From positions 1 through 64,000 of the forward strand of contig NZ_FOKR01000018.1 of assembly GCF_900112195.1 (NCBI RefSeq): 64,000 nucleotides of DNA, read 5' to 3'. A program made the position numbers and the translations under genes. The notes beneath the pieces are model-generated. The model did no database searches, was not told where the DNA came from, and saw only the letters and a list, made by a program, of their open reading frames with translations. Source of the DNA: Butyrivibrio sp. YAB3001 (GTDB taxonomy: Bacteria > Bacillota > Clostridia > Lachnospirales > Lachnospiraceae). Of this stretch, positions 25,736 through 34,284 are shown piece by piece (positions within the stretch are counted from its first letter, which is position 1; the number at the start of each line of letters is the position of its first letter).

Positions 25736-26509
25736 TTAATGCTCTGATAATCCATACATCCTTTGAGCATTATCTGTAGTGATTCTTATTACTTCGTCTT
25801 CACTGATTCCTTTGATATCTGCCATTGCCTTTACAACATAAGGCAAATATAAAGAACTGTTTCTTTTGCCCCTGTATGGTTCAGGCGCAAGATACGGACA
25901 ATCTGTTTCAAGTAAAAGCTTCTCGATAGGTGTCTGATCTACTACTTCTCTCATTTTTCTGGCATTCTTAAAAGTAAGAACTCCGCCAATTCCTATATAA
26001 AAGCCCATTTTAACGCATTCAGCAGCAATTTCTTTAGAATAGGAAAAGCAATGTACTACACCGCCAATTTCTTCAGCATGCTCACTTTTCATTATATTCA
26101 TCGTATCCGCTGCAGCATCTCTTGAATGAATTATTACCGGAAGCTTCTTTTCTCTGGCTATATCAAGTTGTCTTATAAACCATTTCTTCTGAAGATCAGG
26201 CTCAGGTTCCGGCCAATGATAATCAAGACCAATTTCTCCAACTGCAACACACCTGTCGTCATCACACATAGTCTCAATCTGTCTTATACTATCCTCGTTC
26301 AGCTCTGTAACTTCACTTGGGTGAACACCTGCGGCTGCATATATAAAATCATATCGGTGTGCAAGTTCAAGAGCCTTTTCTGAAGTATCAATGCTTGCTC
26401 CCACATTGACCACATTTCCAATTCCTGCGCTTATAAAGCTTGCAAGCAGAGCTTCTCTATCTGTATCAAATTGCTCATCATCATAATGAGCATGTGTATC
26501 AAATATCAT
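25736..26509 (-). CDS. tatD: TatD family metal-dependent hydrolase
   Basis: 257 residues of the TatD/YcfH amidohydrolase-fold nuclease family. Metal ligands are visible: His6 and His8 in DTHAHYD, Glu in VGEIGLDYHW, His in VIIHSRDA and VVHCFSYS, and Asp in LETDCPYLAP. Members act as 3'-5' exonucleases or D-aminoacyl-tRNA deacylases, so the substrate is not fixed by sequence. The tatD-rsmA order is a frequent Firmicute arrangement. A 162-bp AT-rich gap separates them. Confidence 0.93.
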   Translation of the reverse strand: MIFDTHAHYDDEQFDTDREALLASFISAGIGNVVNVGASIDTSEKALELAHRYDFIYAAAGVHPSEVTELNEDSIRQIETMCDDDRCVAVGEIGLDYHWPEPEPDLQKKWFIRQLDIAREKKLPVIIHSRDAAADTMNIMKSEHAEEIGGVVHCFSYSKEIAAECVKMGFYIGIGGVLTFKNARKMREVVDQTPIEKLLLETDCPYLAPEPYRGKRNSSLYLPYVVKAMADIKGISEDEVIRITTDNAQRMYGLSEH

Positions 26510-26697
26510 CTGTCCTCCACGAATAAAAACATTCTATTCGCAATAATTGCTATATTATCAATCCTAATATCTCATTTCTCATGAATAAAAACCAACTGCA
26601 CCATCTAATTTAACACAAAAAACACCTCATGAAAACCGCGTAAATACTGCAAAAATAAAATTTATCTAAATTTTTCAAAACTTTTTTCAAAAAACAC

Positions 26698-26726
26698 TTG
26701 CATTTTGATTCTGGAGGTAGTAATAT
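26698..26726 (+). promoter_or_regulatory. promoter of first tRNA-Lys
   Basis: TTGCAT at 26698-26703, 17-bp spacer, TAATAT at 26721-26726. The same arrangement recurs 239 bases downstream. Confidence 0.82.
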
Positions 26727-26764
26727 ATCACTTGTCGCTGAGACAACGCGATACAAAATAATAT

Positions 26765-26837
26765 GCACCGCTAGCTCAGTTGGTAGAGCACCTGACTCTT
26801 AATCAGGTTGTCCAGGGTTCGAGACCCTGGCGGTGCA
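26765..26837 (+). tRNA. tRNA-Lys (anticodon CTT), copy 1
   Basis: 73 nt with acceptor arms GCACCGC/GCGGTGC, D arm AGCTCAGTTGGTAGAGC, anticodon loop CTCTTAA giving CTT (reads AAG) and T arm GGGTTCGAGACCC. The discriminator is A and CCA is not encoded. It is part of a tandem duplication of period 239, with the second copy at 27004. Confidence 0.96.
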
Positions 26838-26842
26838 CGCCG

Positions 26843-26887
26843 AGTACTGTTTTCGTGGGTATAGCCCATGGGGATGGTACTTTTTTT
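26843..26887 (+). terminator. terminator of first tRNA-Lys
   Basis: Outer arms AGTAC (26843-26847) and GTACT enclose an inner hairpin CGTGGG-TATAG-CCCATG, followed by seven or more T. The second copy carries a compensatory base-pair change in the inner stem. Confidence 0.8.
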
Positions 26888-26936
26888 GTATCTTTTTTAC
26901 TGTAATTTTTATTTTTTAAATTTTTTTATTTTTTGC

Positions 26937-26965
26937 TTGCATTTTATTTTAATTGGTAGTATTAT
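26937..26965 (+). promoter_or_regulatory. promoter of second tRNA-Lys
   Basis: TTGCAT at 26937-26942, 17-bp spacer, TATTAT at 26960-26965. The -35 is identical to copy 1 while the spacer has diverged. Confidence 0.82.
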
Positions 26966-27003
26966 ATCACTTGTCGCTGAGACAACGCGACACAAAATAA
27001 TAT

Positions 27004-27076
27004 GCACCGCTAGCTCAGTTGGTAGAGCACCTGACTCTTAATCAGGTTGTCCAGGGTTCGAGACCCTGGCGGTGCA
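27004..27076 (+). tRNA. tRNA-Lys (anticodon CTT), copy 2
   Basis: Identical over the 73-nt mature tRNA to copy 1 at 26765-26837. It has its own promoter (26937-26965) and terminator (27082-27125), so the pair are two independent units made by duplication, not one dicistronic transcript. Confidence 0.96.
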
Positions 27077-27081
27077 CGCCG

Positions 27082-27125
27082 AGTACTGTTTTCGTGAGTA
27101 TAACTCATGGGGATGGTATTTTTTT
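27082..27125 (+). terminator. terminator of second tRNA-Lys
   Basis: Same fold as copy 1. The inner stem is CGTGAG/CTCATG instead of CGTGGG/CCCATG, a G-C to A-T swap that keeps pairing; the outer arm retains pairing through a G-T wobble. A T-run follows. Confidence 0.8.
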
Positions 27126-27261
27126 GTTTATACTTTTATTCAATCAAATACGCCAATTCTCACACGAGTGTGCGGACAAATATTCTGCAATTCAAACTCC
27201 ATATTCATACAATTTGCAAATAGATTTGTTTACAAACATTCTTTAAAAAGAGCCTGAACAT

Positions 27262-27303
27262 AAAAATGGCTTAGTTATGCATTTAACGCATTTCTAAGCC
27301 ATT
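27262..27303 (-). terminator. terminator of the suf operon
   Basis: AATGGCTTAG and CTAAGCCATT pair around a ~17-nt loop; on the minus strand TTTTTA follows. It lies 24 bases past the sufU stop. Confidence 0.82.
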
Positions 27304-27326
27304 AGTTTTATTTGTTTTCTATATTT

Positions 27327-27779
27327 TTACTGTGCTTCCGGATTTGCTTTCTCAGGATTTTCAAGCATTTCCTGCATTGTATGCCATCCAAGAACAGCGC
27401 ATTTTACTCTGGCAGGCATATGTGCAACGTCCTGAAGGGCTGCAGCTTCGTCAAGAGCTTCAATGCTCTCCTCATCTGTTATTTCACCCTTGATCATTCC
27501 CATGAATGTTCCTGCTAATTTGATGGCTTCATCCTTATTTTTACCAAGAATCTGATCAACCATCATATCAACTGATGCCTGCGAAATAGCGCATCCACTT
27601 CCATCATAGGAAGCATCTTCTATAACATCGCCATTTATCTTAAGATATAGAGTAATATCATCTCCACAGCTTGGATTTACACCTCTAAGAACAAGGTCTG
27701 CATTCTCTAGTTTTCCTTTGTGAACAGGATGAAGATTGTGTTCATTTACAATTTCTCTATATAACTGTTTAAGCTCCAT
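27327..27779 (-). CDS. sufU: SufU-type iron-sulfur assembly protein
   Basis: 150 residues from the ATG at 27779 (MELKQLYREIV); the longer in-frame start would lie inside sufS. The three conserved cysteines are Cys38 (NPSCGDD), Cys63 (SGCAIS) and Cys127 (VKCAVLGWH), with the Asp after the first, as in zinc-binding SufU, which accepts persulfide sulfur from SufS. It is the last gene of sufC-sufB-sufD-sufS-sufU and overlaps sufS by 11 bases. It supplies sulfur for Fe-S clusters such as those of the fumarase and SAM enzymes. Confidence 0.93.
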   Translation of the reverse strand: MELKQLYREIVNEHNLHPVHKGKLENADLVLRGVNPSCGDDITLYLKINGDVIEDASYDGSGCAISQASVDMMVDQILGKNKDEAIKLAGTFMGMIKGEITDEESIEALDEAAALQDVAHMPARVKCAVLGWHTMQEMLENPEKANPEAQ

Positions 27780-28989
27780 AACCCATAACCTCTCTAACCT
27801 TAGACAGCTTTTCAATAAAATCTTTTACCTCAGCCTCAGTATTATAAAAATACACGCTTGCTCTTGCTGTAGAACCGGCGCCTATAAACTGCATAAGCGG
27901 CTGAGCACAGTGGTGACCTGCTCTTACACATACATGGTCATCATTTAAAACTGATGCCATATCATGCGGATGAACCCCGTCCATTGTAAACGTAACTATT
28001 CCGCAATGCTTTTTTGGGTTCTTAGATCCATATATTTTAATATAAGGCATCTTTGACAATCCGTCCATCAAAAGAGCTGTCAATTTGTGTTCCTGCTCCT
28101 GTATAAAGTCAAATCCTACATTTTGAATATATTTTATTGCTGCTGCAAGGCCAACTGCATCGCCTGCATTTACTGTTCCCGCTTCAAATTTATGCGGCAG
28201 CTCTGCATAAGTCGCATCTGTCCTTGTCACATATTCTATCATCTCACCGCCGGTAAGAAATGGCTGCATGTTCTCAAGCAGTTCTTTTCTTCCGTATAGT
28301 GCACCGATTCCCATTGGTGCCAGCATCTTATGTCCGGAAAAAGCAAAGAAATCTGCTCCAAGCTCTTTAACGTCAACCTTCATGTGCGGAGTAGACTGTG
28401 CTCCATCAACAACTACTATTGCACCTTTTGAATGGGCATATTCAGCAATTTCTTTTACAGGATTAGTCACGCCCATAACGTTAGAAACGTGTCCTATTGC
28501 TACAATCTTTGTTTTATTGGTAATCTTGGACTTATATTCTTCAGGTAAAATTGTGCCTTCCCCATCTGGCTCTAGAAATACGAGCTTAGCACCATTTCTC
28601 CTTGCCACCATCTGCCATGGAAGAAGATTGCTATGATGTTCCATAACGGATACTACTATCTCATCACCCTCAGATACATTATCCATTCCATAACTATAAG
28701 CAACGAGGTTTAATGATTCAGTTGTGTTTCTTGTAAATATAATCTCTTCGCTTCTTGCAGCGCCTATAAAGTCAGCCACAAGTTTTCTGGCATCTTCATA
28801 TGCATCTGTAGCAGCAACGCTCCAGTCATATAATCCTCTTAGAGGATTGGCATTTGCTGTCTTATAAAAATGCTCAACCGCTTCTAAGACCTGTCTTGGT
28901 CTTTGTGAAGTAGCCGCATTATCAAAATATATATAATCCCCGGAATTTAAAATATCAAAATCCTGGCGAAATATTTCCGGTGAACTCAT
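27769..28989 (-). CDS. sufS: cysteine desulfurase SufS
   Basis: 406 residues, a class II (SufS/CsdB) PLP-dependent cysteine desulfurase. The PLP lysine is Lys221 in SGHKML, and the catalytic persulfide Cys361 lies in RAGHHCAQPL. It releases sulfur from cysteine for transfer to SufU. It lies between sufD and sufU; the 110-bp gap to sufD contains a hairpin (AGGATTGT/ACAATCCT near 29050-29090) that may tune expression. Confidence 0.96.
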   Translation of the reverse strand: MSSPEIFRQDFDILNSGDYIYFDNAATSQRPRQVLEAVEHFYKTANANPLRGLYDWSVAATDAYEDARKLVADFIGAARSEEIIFTRNTTESLNLVAYSYGMDNVSEGDEIVVSVMEHHSNLLPWQMVARRNGAKLVFLEPDGEGTILPEEYKSKITNKTKIVAIGHVSNVMGVTNPVKEIAEYAHSKGAIVVVDGAQSTPHMKVDVKELGADFFAFSGHKMLAPMGIGALYGRKELLENMQPFLTGGEMIEYVTRTDATYAELPHKFEAGTVNAGDAVGLAAAIKYIQNVGFDFIQEQEHKLTALLMDGLSKMPYIKIYGSKNPKKHCGIVTFTMDGVHPHDMASVLNDDHVCVRAGHHCAQPLMQFIGAGSTARASVYFYNTEAEVKDFIEKLSKVREVMGYGA

Positions 28990-29099
28990 AATAATTCTCC
29001 TCTATTAACGCTAATATAACAGTGTAAAATATGACGCAAAGGTCAAAAATGATATCAAGGATTGTTTCGCACAATGCACACTCACAATCCTGCGTAACA

Positions 29100-30275
29100 T
29101 CAGATCACATTCTGTATATAATACTGTACTTTCTGTGCAAGCTGCGGATCCGGTATTAACCTTGCAACGCTTTCAAGTCTTGCTTTTACCATGATGCTCT
29201 TTGCCATTTCTTCATCAATACCACGGGACTGCATATAAAAGAGTAAATCCTCTCCGAGCTGGCCAATAGTTGCTCCATGCCTTCCATCGACATCCTCTTC
29301 CTGACAAAGAATAATAGGCATTGATCGATTGATGACATCCTCACTAAGAAGAAGTGTGTCTTCCTGCTCGTTTCCAACTGAACCTGAACTGCCATTCTTA
29401 AAATCAATTGTAAATCTTAAGGTCTTCTGCGAATTATCCATCAGAACGCCCTTAAATTGCATCTGAGCATCAGTCTTTTTTCCTCTGTGGTCAGTTACAT
29501 AATTGATATCGAGGAACCTTCCTTCTCTGCAAAGATATCCCATTTCGCAGTTAAATACAGCTTCTTTTCCCACAAGATTTGTGTAGCAGCCTGTCCATAC
29601 ATTCTTAGCTCCAAGCTCCAATGAAACTACATTTATTTGGCCTTTTTCAAAGCAAGCTCCGCCGATATCATCAAAATGAATAAATCCATCACCAAGAAGC
29701 TGTGTTTTAATCAGGTTAATCTTTGCACCCTCTTCAGCTAAAAGTCTGGTACTCACACCAAGAAATCCTGAGGAAGATTGCTCAGATGAATAATCCATTA
29801 TTACTGTTACTTCTGAATTCTTTTTAGCATGAATCACATAAGAAGCAAGATTCCCCTGTCCCTCCTGCATATTAAAACGCAAGATAACAGGCTTTGAAAC
29901 GACAGTATTTTCACTGACTGTATAAATATCTGTTGTGGCTGAAAGATCAACAAAGAGTCTGTCAACATCAATTCCCAAACCGGTTCTGACAGCCTGCTCT
30001 GCATCTCTATCTGAAGTATCTCCATTTGGCATCACAAAGTCATCGGAAATACTCATTATTCTTGATCTGTTTTTTCTGAACACATCACCGGCTTTGTCAA
30101 AAGGAATTTTCCTTTCCAATGAAACTCCCACAGGAACCTCATCAGCCTCCGGTCCAGAACAGGTATCAATACTGATATCCGAAAAAGAAAGTGTGCTGTC
30201 ATTTACATGTAAAAAATTATATGTATAAACCGGCAGTACATTTACTTTCATATTTAAATCTGTATTCATGTACAA
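29100..30275 (-). CDS. sufD: Fe-S assembly scaffold subunit SufD
   Basis: 391 residues of the SufB/SufD beta-helix family. The C-terminal third carries the SufBD signature pattern (VDGRHGATIGQLGEDLLFYMQSRG, described here as the H-G-A-x-x-G-x-L element followed by the FYMQSRGI helix). It forms the SufBC2D complex with SufB and SufC, on which Fe-S clusters are built. It follows sufB by 41 bases. Confidence 0.93.
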   Translation of the reverse strand: MYMNTDLNMKVNVLPVYTYNFLHVNDSTLSFSDISIDTCSGPEADEVPVGVSLERKIPFDKAGDVFRKNRSRIMSISDDFVMPNGDTSDRDAEQAVRTGLGIDVDRLFVDLSATTDIYTVSENTVVSKPVILRFNMQEGQGNLASYVIHAKKNSEVTVIMDYSSEQSSSGFLGVSTRLLAEEGAKINLIKTQLLGDGFIHFDDIGGACFEKGQINVVSLELGAKNVWTGCYTNLVGKEAVFNCEMGYLCREGRFLDINYVTDHRGKKTDAQMQFKGVLMDNSQKTLRFTIDFKNGSSGSVGNEQEDTLLLSEDVINRSMPIILCQEEDVDGRHGATIGQLGEDLLFYMQSRGIDEEMAKSIMVKARLESVARLIPDPQLAQKVQYYIQNVI

Positions 30276-30316
30276 TGCTCCTGACTTAATTTTAAAAATG
30301 CATCAAACCGCATATA

Positions 30317-31735
30317 TCAGTGTCCGCTCATTTCAAGCTTGATAAGATTGTTCATCTCAACTGCATATTCAAGCGGCAATTCCTTTGAAACCGGATTGGC
30401 AAATCCACTGACGATCATTGCCTTGGCATCTTCTTCGCTTATGCCACGGGACATAAGGTAAAAAACAGCCTCATCACTGATTCTTCCGATCTTAGCTTCA
30501 TGTCCTACATCTGCATCATTGGTGCGAATATCCATCGCAGGTATAGTATCTGCTCTGGAAATACTGTCAAGCATCAGTGAATCGCAAGAAACAGATGCTT
30601 TTGCTTTTTTAGCAGTTTTCTGTATTGTTACACTACTTCTGTAAGTTCCTATTCCACCATCTTTTGAAATTGACTTGGTAGAAATCACAGAAGAAGTTCT
30701 CTCTCCGACATGAACAACTTTTGCTCCGGTATCAAGATTCTGACCCTTTCCTGCGAATGTTATTCCGGTAAACTCCATCTTGGAATCATTTCCCTTTAAA
30801 ATGGTCATAGGGTAAAGATATGAAGTGTGGGAACCAAATGATCCTGAAACCCACTCCATAATTCCACCTTCTTCAACAACAGCTCTCTTGGTATTAAGGT
30901 TATACATATTCTTAGACCAGTTCTCAATTGTTGAATAACGAAGTCTTGCATTCTTACCAACAAAAAGCTCAACACATCCCGCATGAAGATTGGCTACATT
31001 ATATTTAGGTGCCGAACAGCCTTCTATGAAGTGAAGGTCTGCGCCCTCATCTACAATGATAAGTGTATGCTCAAACTGTCCTGCGCCTGCCGCATTAAGT
31101 CTGAAATAAGACTGAAGCGGTATATCTACTTTAACGCCCTTAGGAACATAAACAAATGAACCGCCTGACCACACAGCTCCATGTAACGCTGCAAATTTAT
31201 GATCAGTAGGAGGAACCAGTTTCATAAAATGTTCTTTTATCATATCAGCGTATTCGCCATGTAATGCGCTTTCAAGATCTGTATATATTACTCCCTGAGC
31301 TGCAACCTCATCTTTTACATTATGATAAACAAGCTCTGAATCGTACTGAGCTCCTACTCCGGCAAGAGATTCTCTTTCTGCCTGTGGAATACCAAGTTTT
31401 TCAAAAGTATTCTTGATATCCTCCGGAACATCTTCCCATTTACCCTTCATATCAGACTTATGTCTTACATAGGAAGATATTCTGTCCATATCAAGACCTT
31501 CTATGCTTGGTCCCCAGTTCGGCATCTTGATTTCTTCATACAACTTCAAACACTTTAATCTGAAATCTCTCATCCATTCAGGATCGTTCTTTTCCTCAGA
31601 AACCTTTAAAACTGTTTCCTCGGTAAGACCTTCCTTCATACGATAGAAGTCCTGCTCGTTCTCTATATCTTTAAAATCATATAAACTGTGGTCTATATCA
31701 GCCACTATCTGCTTATTTTCACTCATATTATCCAA
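30317..31735 (-). CDS. sufB: Fe-S assembly scaffold subunit SufB
   Basis: 472 residues, typical of SufB. The family core is clear: a YHNVKDE region, GSFVYVPKGVKV, HFIEGCSAPKY, and the final VGHEAKIGRISDEAVFYLMS. SufB is the main scaffold for cluster assembly and is the most conserved Suf protein. It lies between sufC and sufD. The 71-bp gap upstream holds no obvious promoter, so it is probably read from the sufC promoter. Confidence 0.97.
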   Translation of the reverse strand: MDNMSENKQIVADIDHSLYDFKDIENEQDFYRMKEGLTEETVLKVSEEKNDPEWMRDFRLKCLKLYEEIKMPNWGPSIEGLDMDRISSYVRHKSDMKGKWEDVPEDIKNTFEKLGIPQAERESLAGVGAQYDSELVYHNVKDEVAAQGVIYTDLESALHGEYADMIKEHFMKLVPPTDHKFAALHGAVWSGGSFVYVPKGVKVDIPLQSYFRLNAAGAGQFEHTLIIVDEGADLHFIEGCSAPKYNVANLHAGCVELFVGKNARLRYSTIENWSKNMYNLNTKRAVVEEGGIMEWVSGSFGSHTSYLYPMTILKGNDSKMEFTGITFAGKGQNLDTGAKVVHVGERTSSVISTKSISKDGGIGTYRSSVTIQKTAKKAKASVSCDSLMLDSISRADTIPAMDIRTNDADVGHEAKIGRISDEAVFYLMSRGISEEDAKAMIVSGFANPVSKELPLEYAVEMNNLIKLEMSGH

Positions 31736-31806
31736 ACTCCGCGAATGGCTCGTATGCTTTAATATCTTTTATCAGAATATTTTCGCACACTTATTTTTTC
31801 TATCGT

Positions 31807-32568
31807 TTATTCATTGCTAGCAGAAATATATTTCTCAAATCCATGTTCATTAATTTCATCAACAAGTGAACCATCACCGGTGTGAACTATATTCCCCTTA
31901 ACAAGTACATGTGTATAGTCTACATGTAAGGATTCAAGAATCTTAGTACTGTGTGTGATTATTAAAAGAGCTCCGTCTTTCTTTTTCTGATATTCTTCAA
32001 CACCCTTCGAAACAGTTCTTACAGCGTCTACATCAAGTCCTGAATCAGTCTCATCCAAAATAGCAAACTTAGGATTTAACATAAGAAGCTGAAGAATCTC
32101 AGCCTTCTTTTTCTCACCACCAGAAAATCCTACATTAAGATCTCTGTCTGCATAGGATTCATCCATTGAAAGAATCTGCATTGCTGCCTTTAATGATTTC
32201 TGGAAGGCAAGAAGCTTAACAGGTGCTCCTGTCTGAGCATGATATGCATTTCTTATAAAACTTCCAAGTGAGATTCCGGGAACTTCATAAGGATTCTGGA
32301 AAGATAAAAACATTCCCGCTTTAGCTCTCTTGTCTGTGGAAAAATCTGTAATATCCTGGCCATCGAAAATAATATTTCCACCGGTTACCTGATAATGTGG
32401 ATTTCCCATAAGTGTAAAACCAAGTGTTGACTTACCTGCGCCGTTAGGTCCCATAAGTACATGTGTCTCTCCCGGCTTTATGTCTAAATTTATCTTATTA
32501 AGAATAGGTAATTCATTATCAATTGAAACCGATAAATCTTTAACCTGCAACAAAGACTGCTCTGACAT
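31807..32568 (-). CDS. sufC: Fe-S assembly ATPase SufC
   Basis: 253 residues of the SufC ABC-type ATPase family. Walker A GPNGAGKST, the signature FSGGEKKKAEIL and Walker B FAILDETDSGLD are all present. It is soluble and energises SufBC2D. It is the first gene of the suf operon, with a near-consensus promoter (32636-32664) and a palindromic operator directly downstream of the -10. Confidence 0.97.
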   Translation of the reverse strand: MSEQSLLQVKDLSVSIDNELPILNKINLDIKPGETHVLMGPNGAGKSTLGFTLMGNPHYQVTGGNIIFDGQDITDFSTDKRAKAGMFLSFQNPYEVPGISLGSFIRNAYHAQTGAPVKLLAFQKSLKAAMQILSMDESYADRDLNVGFSGGEKKKAEILQLLMLNPKFAILDETDSGLDVDAVRTVSKGVEEYQKKKDGALLIITHSTKILESLHVDYTHVLVKGNIVHTGDGSLVDEINEHGFEKYISASNE

Positions 32569-32614
32569 AACAATAATTCCTTTCTATATATGTATATATC
32601 AATGTTTTTATTTC

Positions 32615-32631
32615 CCTACTAAGTTAATAGG
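32615..32631. promoter_or_regulatory. candidate Rrf2-family operator of the suf operon
   Basis: CCTACTAA-G-TTAATAGG, 8-bp arms with one mismatch, centred just downstream of the suf -10. The form (CCTA...TAGG with AT-rich core) resembles binding sites of Rrf2-family regulators such as IscR/CymR. No Rrf2 gene lies in the window, so the regulator is inferred only. Confidence 0.6.
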
Positions 32632-32635
32632 AATT

Positions 32636-32664
32636 ATATTAACATTGCCATTTTTTAAAGTCAA
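32636..32664 (-). promoter_or_regulatory. sigma-A promoter of the suf operon
   Basis: On the minus strand TTGACT (32664-32659), 17-bp spacer, TAATAT (32641-32636), about 70 bases upstream of sufC. Confidence 0.82.
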
Positions 32665-32697
32665 ATGACAAACAAAAATAGTTTATCATAAAAAGAC

Positions 32698-32726
32698 TTG
32701 ACATACCATATAAAAGTGAGTAAAAT
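32698..32726 (+). promoter_or_regulatory. sigma-A promoter of tRNA-Gly
   Basis: TTGACA at 32698-32703, 17-bp spacer, TAAAAT at 32721-32726, 20 bases before the tRNA. Confidence 0.87.
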
Positions 32727-32745
32727 ACAATCTTGTCAGTAACAC

Positions 32746-32816
32746 GCGGGTGTAGTTCAATGGTAGAACACCAGCCTTCCAAGCTGGATACGTGGGTTCG
32801 ATTCCCATCACCCGCT
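32746..32816 (+). tRNA. tRNA-Gly (anticodon TCC)
   Basis: 71 nt with acceptor arms GCGGGTG/CACCCGC, anticodon loop CTTCCAA giving TCC (reads GGA/GGG), T arm GGGTTCGATTCCC and discriminator T, as usual for glycine. CCA is not encoded. It is followed by T-rich sequence but no clear hairpin, so some read-through into the exporter gene is possible. Confidence 0.95.
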
Positions 32817-32830
32817 TTTCTGATATTTTT

Positions 32831-32871
32831 TTTGCATTTTTTCTAAATGCAAATGAATTGCATTTGCATTT
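32831..32871. promoter_or_regulatory. three alternating TTTGCATTT half-sites upstream of the exporter/Fur operon
   Basis: TTTGCATTT at 32831-32839, its complement AAATGCAAA at 32845-32853, and TTTGCATTT again at 32863-32871. The last two extend to perfect 11-bp arms (AAATGCAAATG and CATTTGCATTT) around AATTG. The spacers are five bases each. It lies just before the ribosome-binding site of the exporter gene, a fitting place for autoregulation by the downstream Fur-family protein. Confidence 0.6.
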
Positions 32872-32893
32872 AATACTTATTAAAGGAGGTACC

Positions 32894-33790
32894 ATGGAAA
32901 TTATTTTTGATATTGTAATTGATGCTCTTATCGACTCACTCAAAATATTACCATTTTTGTTCATAACATACCTGATTATGGAATATCTTGAACACAAAAC
33001 TCAGGATTTTACATCTTCAATAGTTGAAAAGACAGAGCATTTTGGTCCTTTATGGGGCGGTCTGATCGGTGTTTTCCCTCAATGTGGTTTTTCTGCGGCT
33101 GCTTCAAACCTATATGCAGGAAGAGTTATCACATTAGGAACACTCATTGCCATCTTCCTTTCAACTTCAGATGAGATGGTCCCTTTATTTATTTCCGAAC
33201 AGGTTCCAATCTCTACACTTATTCAGATTCTTGCAATTAAAGCACTTATTGGAATCATCACAGGTTTTGCGATCGACCTTATCGTTCATGCTTATCACAA
33301 AGCTCATTCAAAGACTGCAAATGACCCTGTAAGGATTGAGGCATTATGTGAAAAAGAGCATTGTCATTGCGACGATGAAGAATCCTCCGGAGCTTTCGGA
33401 ATCATTAAATCAGCTTTAGTTCACACAATTCACATTTTTATATTTGTACTTGTTCTTACACTCTTTTTAAATGCGGCTATTACTATTGTAGGAGAAGATA
33501 ATCTTTCTCGTTTGCTAAAGACAAGTCCTGTTATCAGTCATATACTTGCAGGTCTCATAGGGCTTATCCCCAATTGTGCCGCATCTGTAATAATTACAAA
33601 GCTTTATTTGGATCAGATGATCACTCTTGGAACAATGATGTCCGGACTTCTTGTCGGAGCCGGAATAGGACTGCTTGTATTATTCAGAGTTAATGATGAT
33701 AAAAAAGAAAATGTAAACATTACTGTTTTGTTGTTTGTGATCGGAACTATTTCAGGTCTTTTGATGGATCTTCTGAATATTACAATTTGA
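32894..33790 (+). CDS. ArsP_2-type putative heavy-metal/manganese exporter
   Basis: 298 residues from the ATG at 32894, which has AAAGGAGG; the longer frame would run into the tRNA. It is a polytopic membrane protein with about ten helices and two homologous halves: GLIGVFPQCGFS and GLIGLIPNCAAS, each followed by a YxxxxITLGT element. This fits the ArsP_2 (putative 10-TM heavy-metal exporter) family, known also as arsenic-efflux or putative manganese transporters. A Cys/His/acidic loop (KEHCHCDDEE) lies between the halves. Co-transcription with a Fur-family regulator suggests a metal substrate; which metal is unknown. Confidence 0.8.
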   Translation: MEIIFDIVIDALIDSLKILPFLFITYLIMEYLEHKTQDFTSSIVEKTEHFGPLWGGLIGVFPQCGFSAAASNLYAGRVITLGTLIAIFLSTSDEMVPLFISEQVPISTLIQILAIKALIGIITGFAIDLIVHAYHKAHSKTANDPVRIEALCEKEHCHCDDEESSGAFGIIKSALVHTIHIFIFVLVLTLFLNAAITIVGEDNLSRLLKTSPVISHILAGLIGLIPNCAASVIITKLYLDQMITLGTMMSGLLVGAGIGLLVLFRVNDDKKENVNITVLLFVIGTISGLLMDLLNITI

Positions 33791-33812
33791 TAGCTTAATG
33801 AGGAAAATTATC

Positions 33813-34268
33813 ATGAATCAAAAAATTCATCCCGAATCTTATGACGACATCATTGAAAGAAACTGGCCTGAAGGAATAAAGAAAACTCATCAGCGAATTG
33901 ATATATTTAAAATTCTTTACAAAGAAGATCTGCCCATTTCCGCAGCTGATATTTATGATACTCTGATAAAGGAACATCCTTCAGAAAAATATGCTTTTTC
34001 CACAATTTACAGAAATCTTATTGCCTTTGAAAAAGCAGGCGTGGTCACAAAGACAGTTTCATCAACCGAAGAAAATGCTCTTTATGAATTAAAAAGTGGA
34101 AAACACCGTCATTTTATTATTTGTCTTAAATGTCACAAAAGAATACCTATAAAGACATGTCCTTTGCATGACATTATGCATGATATAGAAGATACCGTTC
34201 CGGGTTTTGAAGTCACAGGTCATTCCCTGGAAATATATGGATATTGTAATGACTGTAAATCAGAATAA
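33813..34268 (+). CDS. Fur family transcriptional regulator
   Basis: 151 residues from the ATG at 33813 (GAGGA nine bases upstream; the earlier ATG at 33798 has none). The N-terminus is a winged helix (ISAADIYDTL, then AFSTIYRNLIAFEKAGVV). The C-terminal metal domain holds the structural CLKC and CNDC pairs and HRHFI, plus an unusual TCPLHD in place of the more common acidic stretch. It lies 22 bases after the exporter, so the pair form a metal-efflux operon; the three half-sites at 32831-32871 are its likely operator. Fur, Zur or Mur specificity cannot be told. Confidence 0.88.
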   Translation: MNQKIHPESYDDIIERNWPEGIKKTHQRIDIFKILYKEDLPISAADIYDTLIKEHPSEKYAFSTIYRNLIAFEKAGVVTKTVSSTEENALYELKSGKHRHFIICLKCHKRIPIKTCPLHDIMHDIEDTVPGFEVTGHSLEIYGYCNDCKSE

Positions 34269-34284
34269 TTATAGATATAACAGA

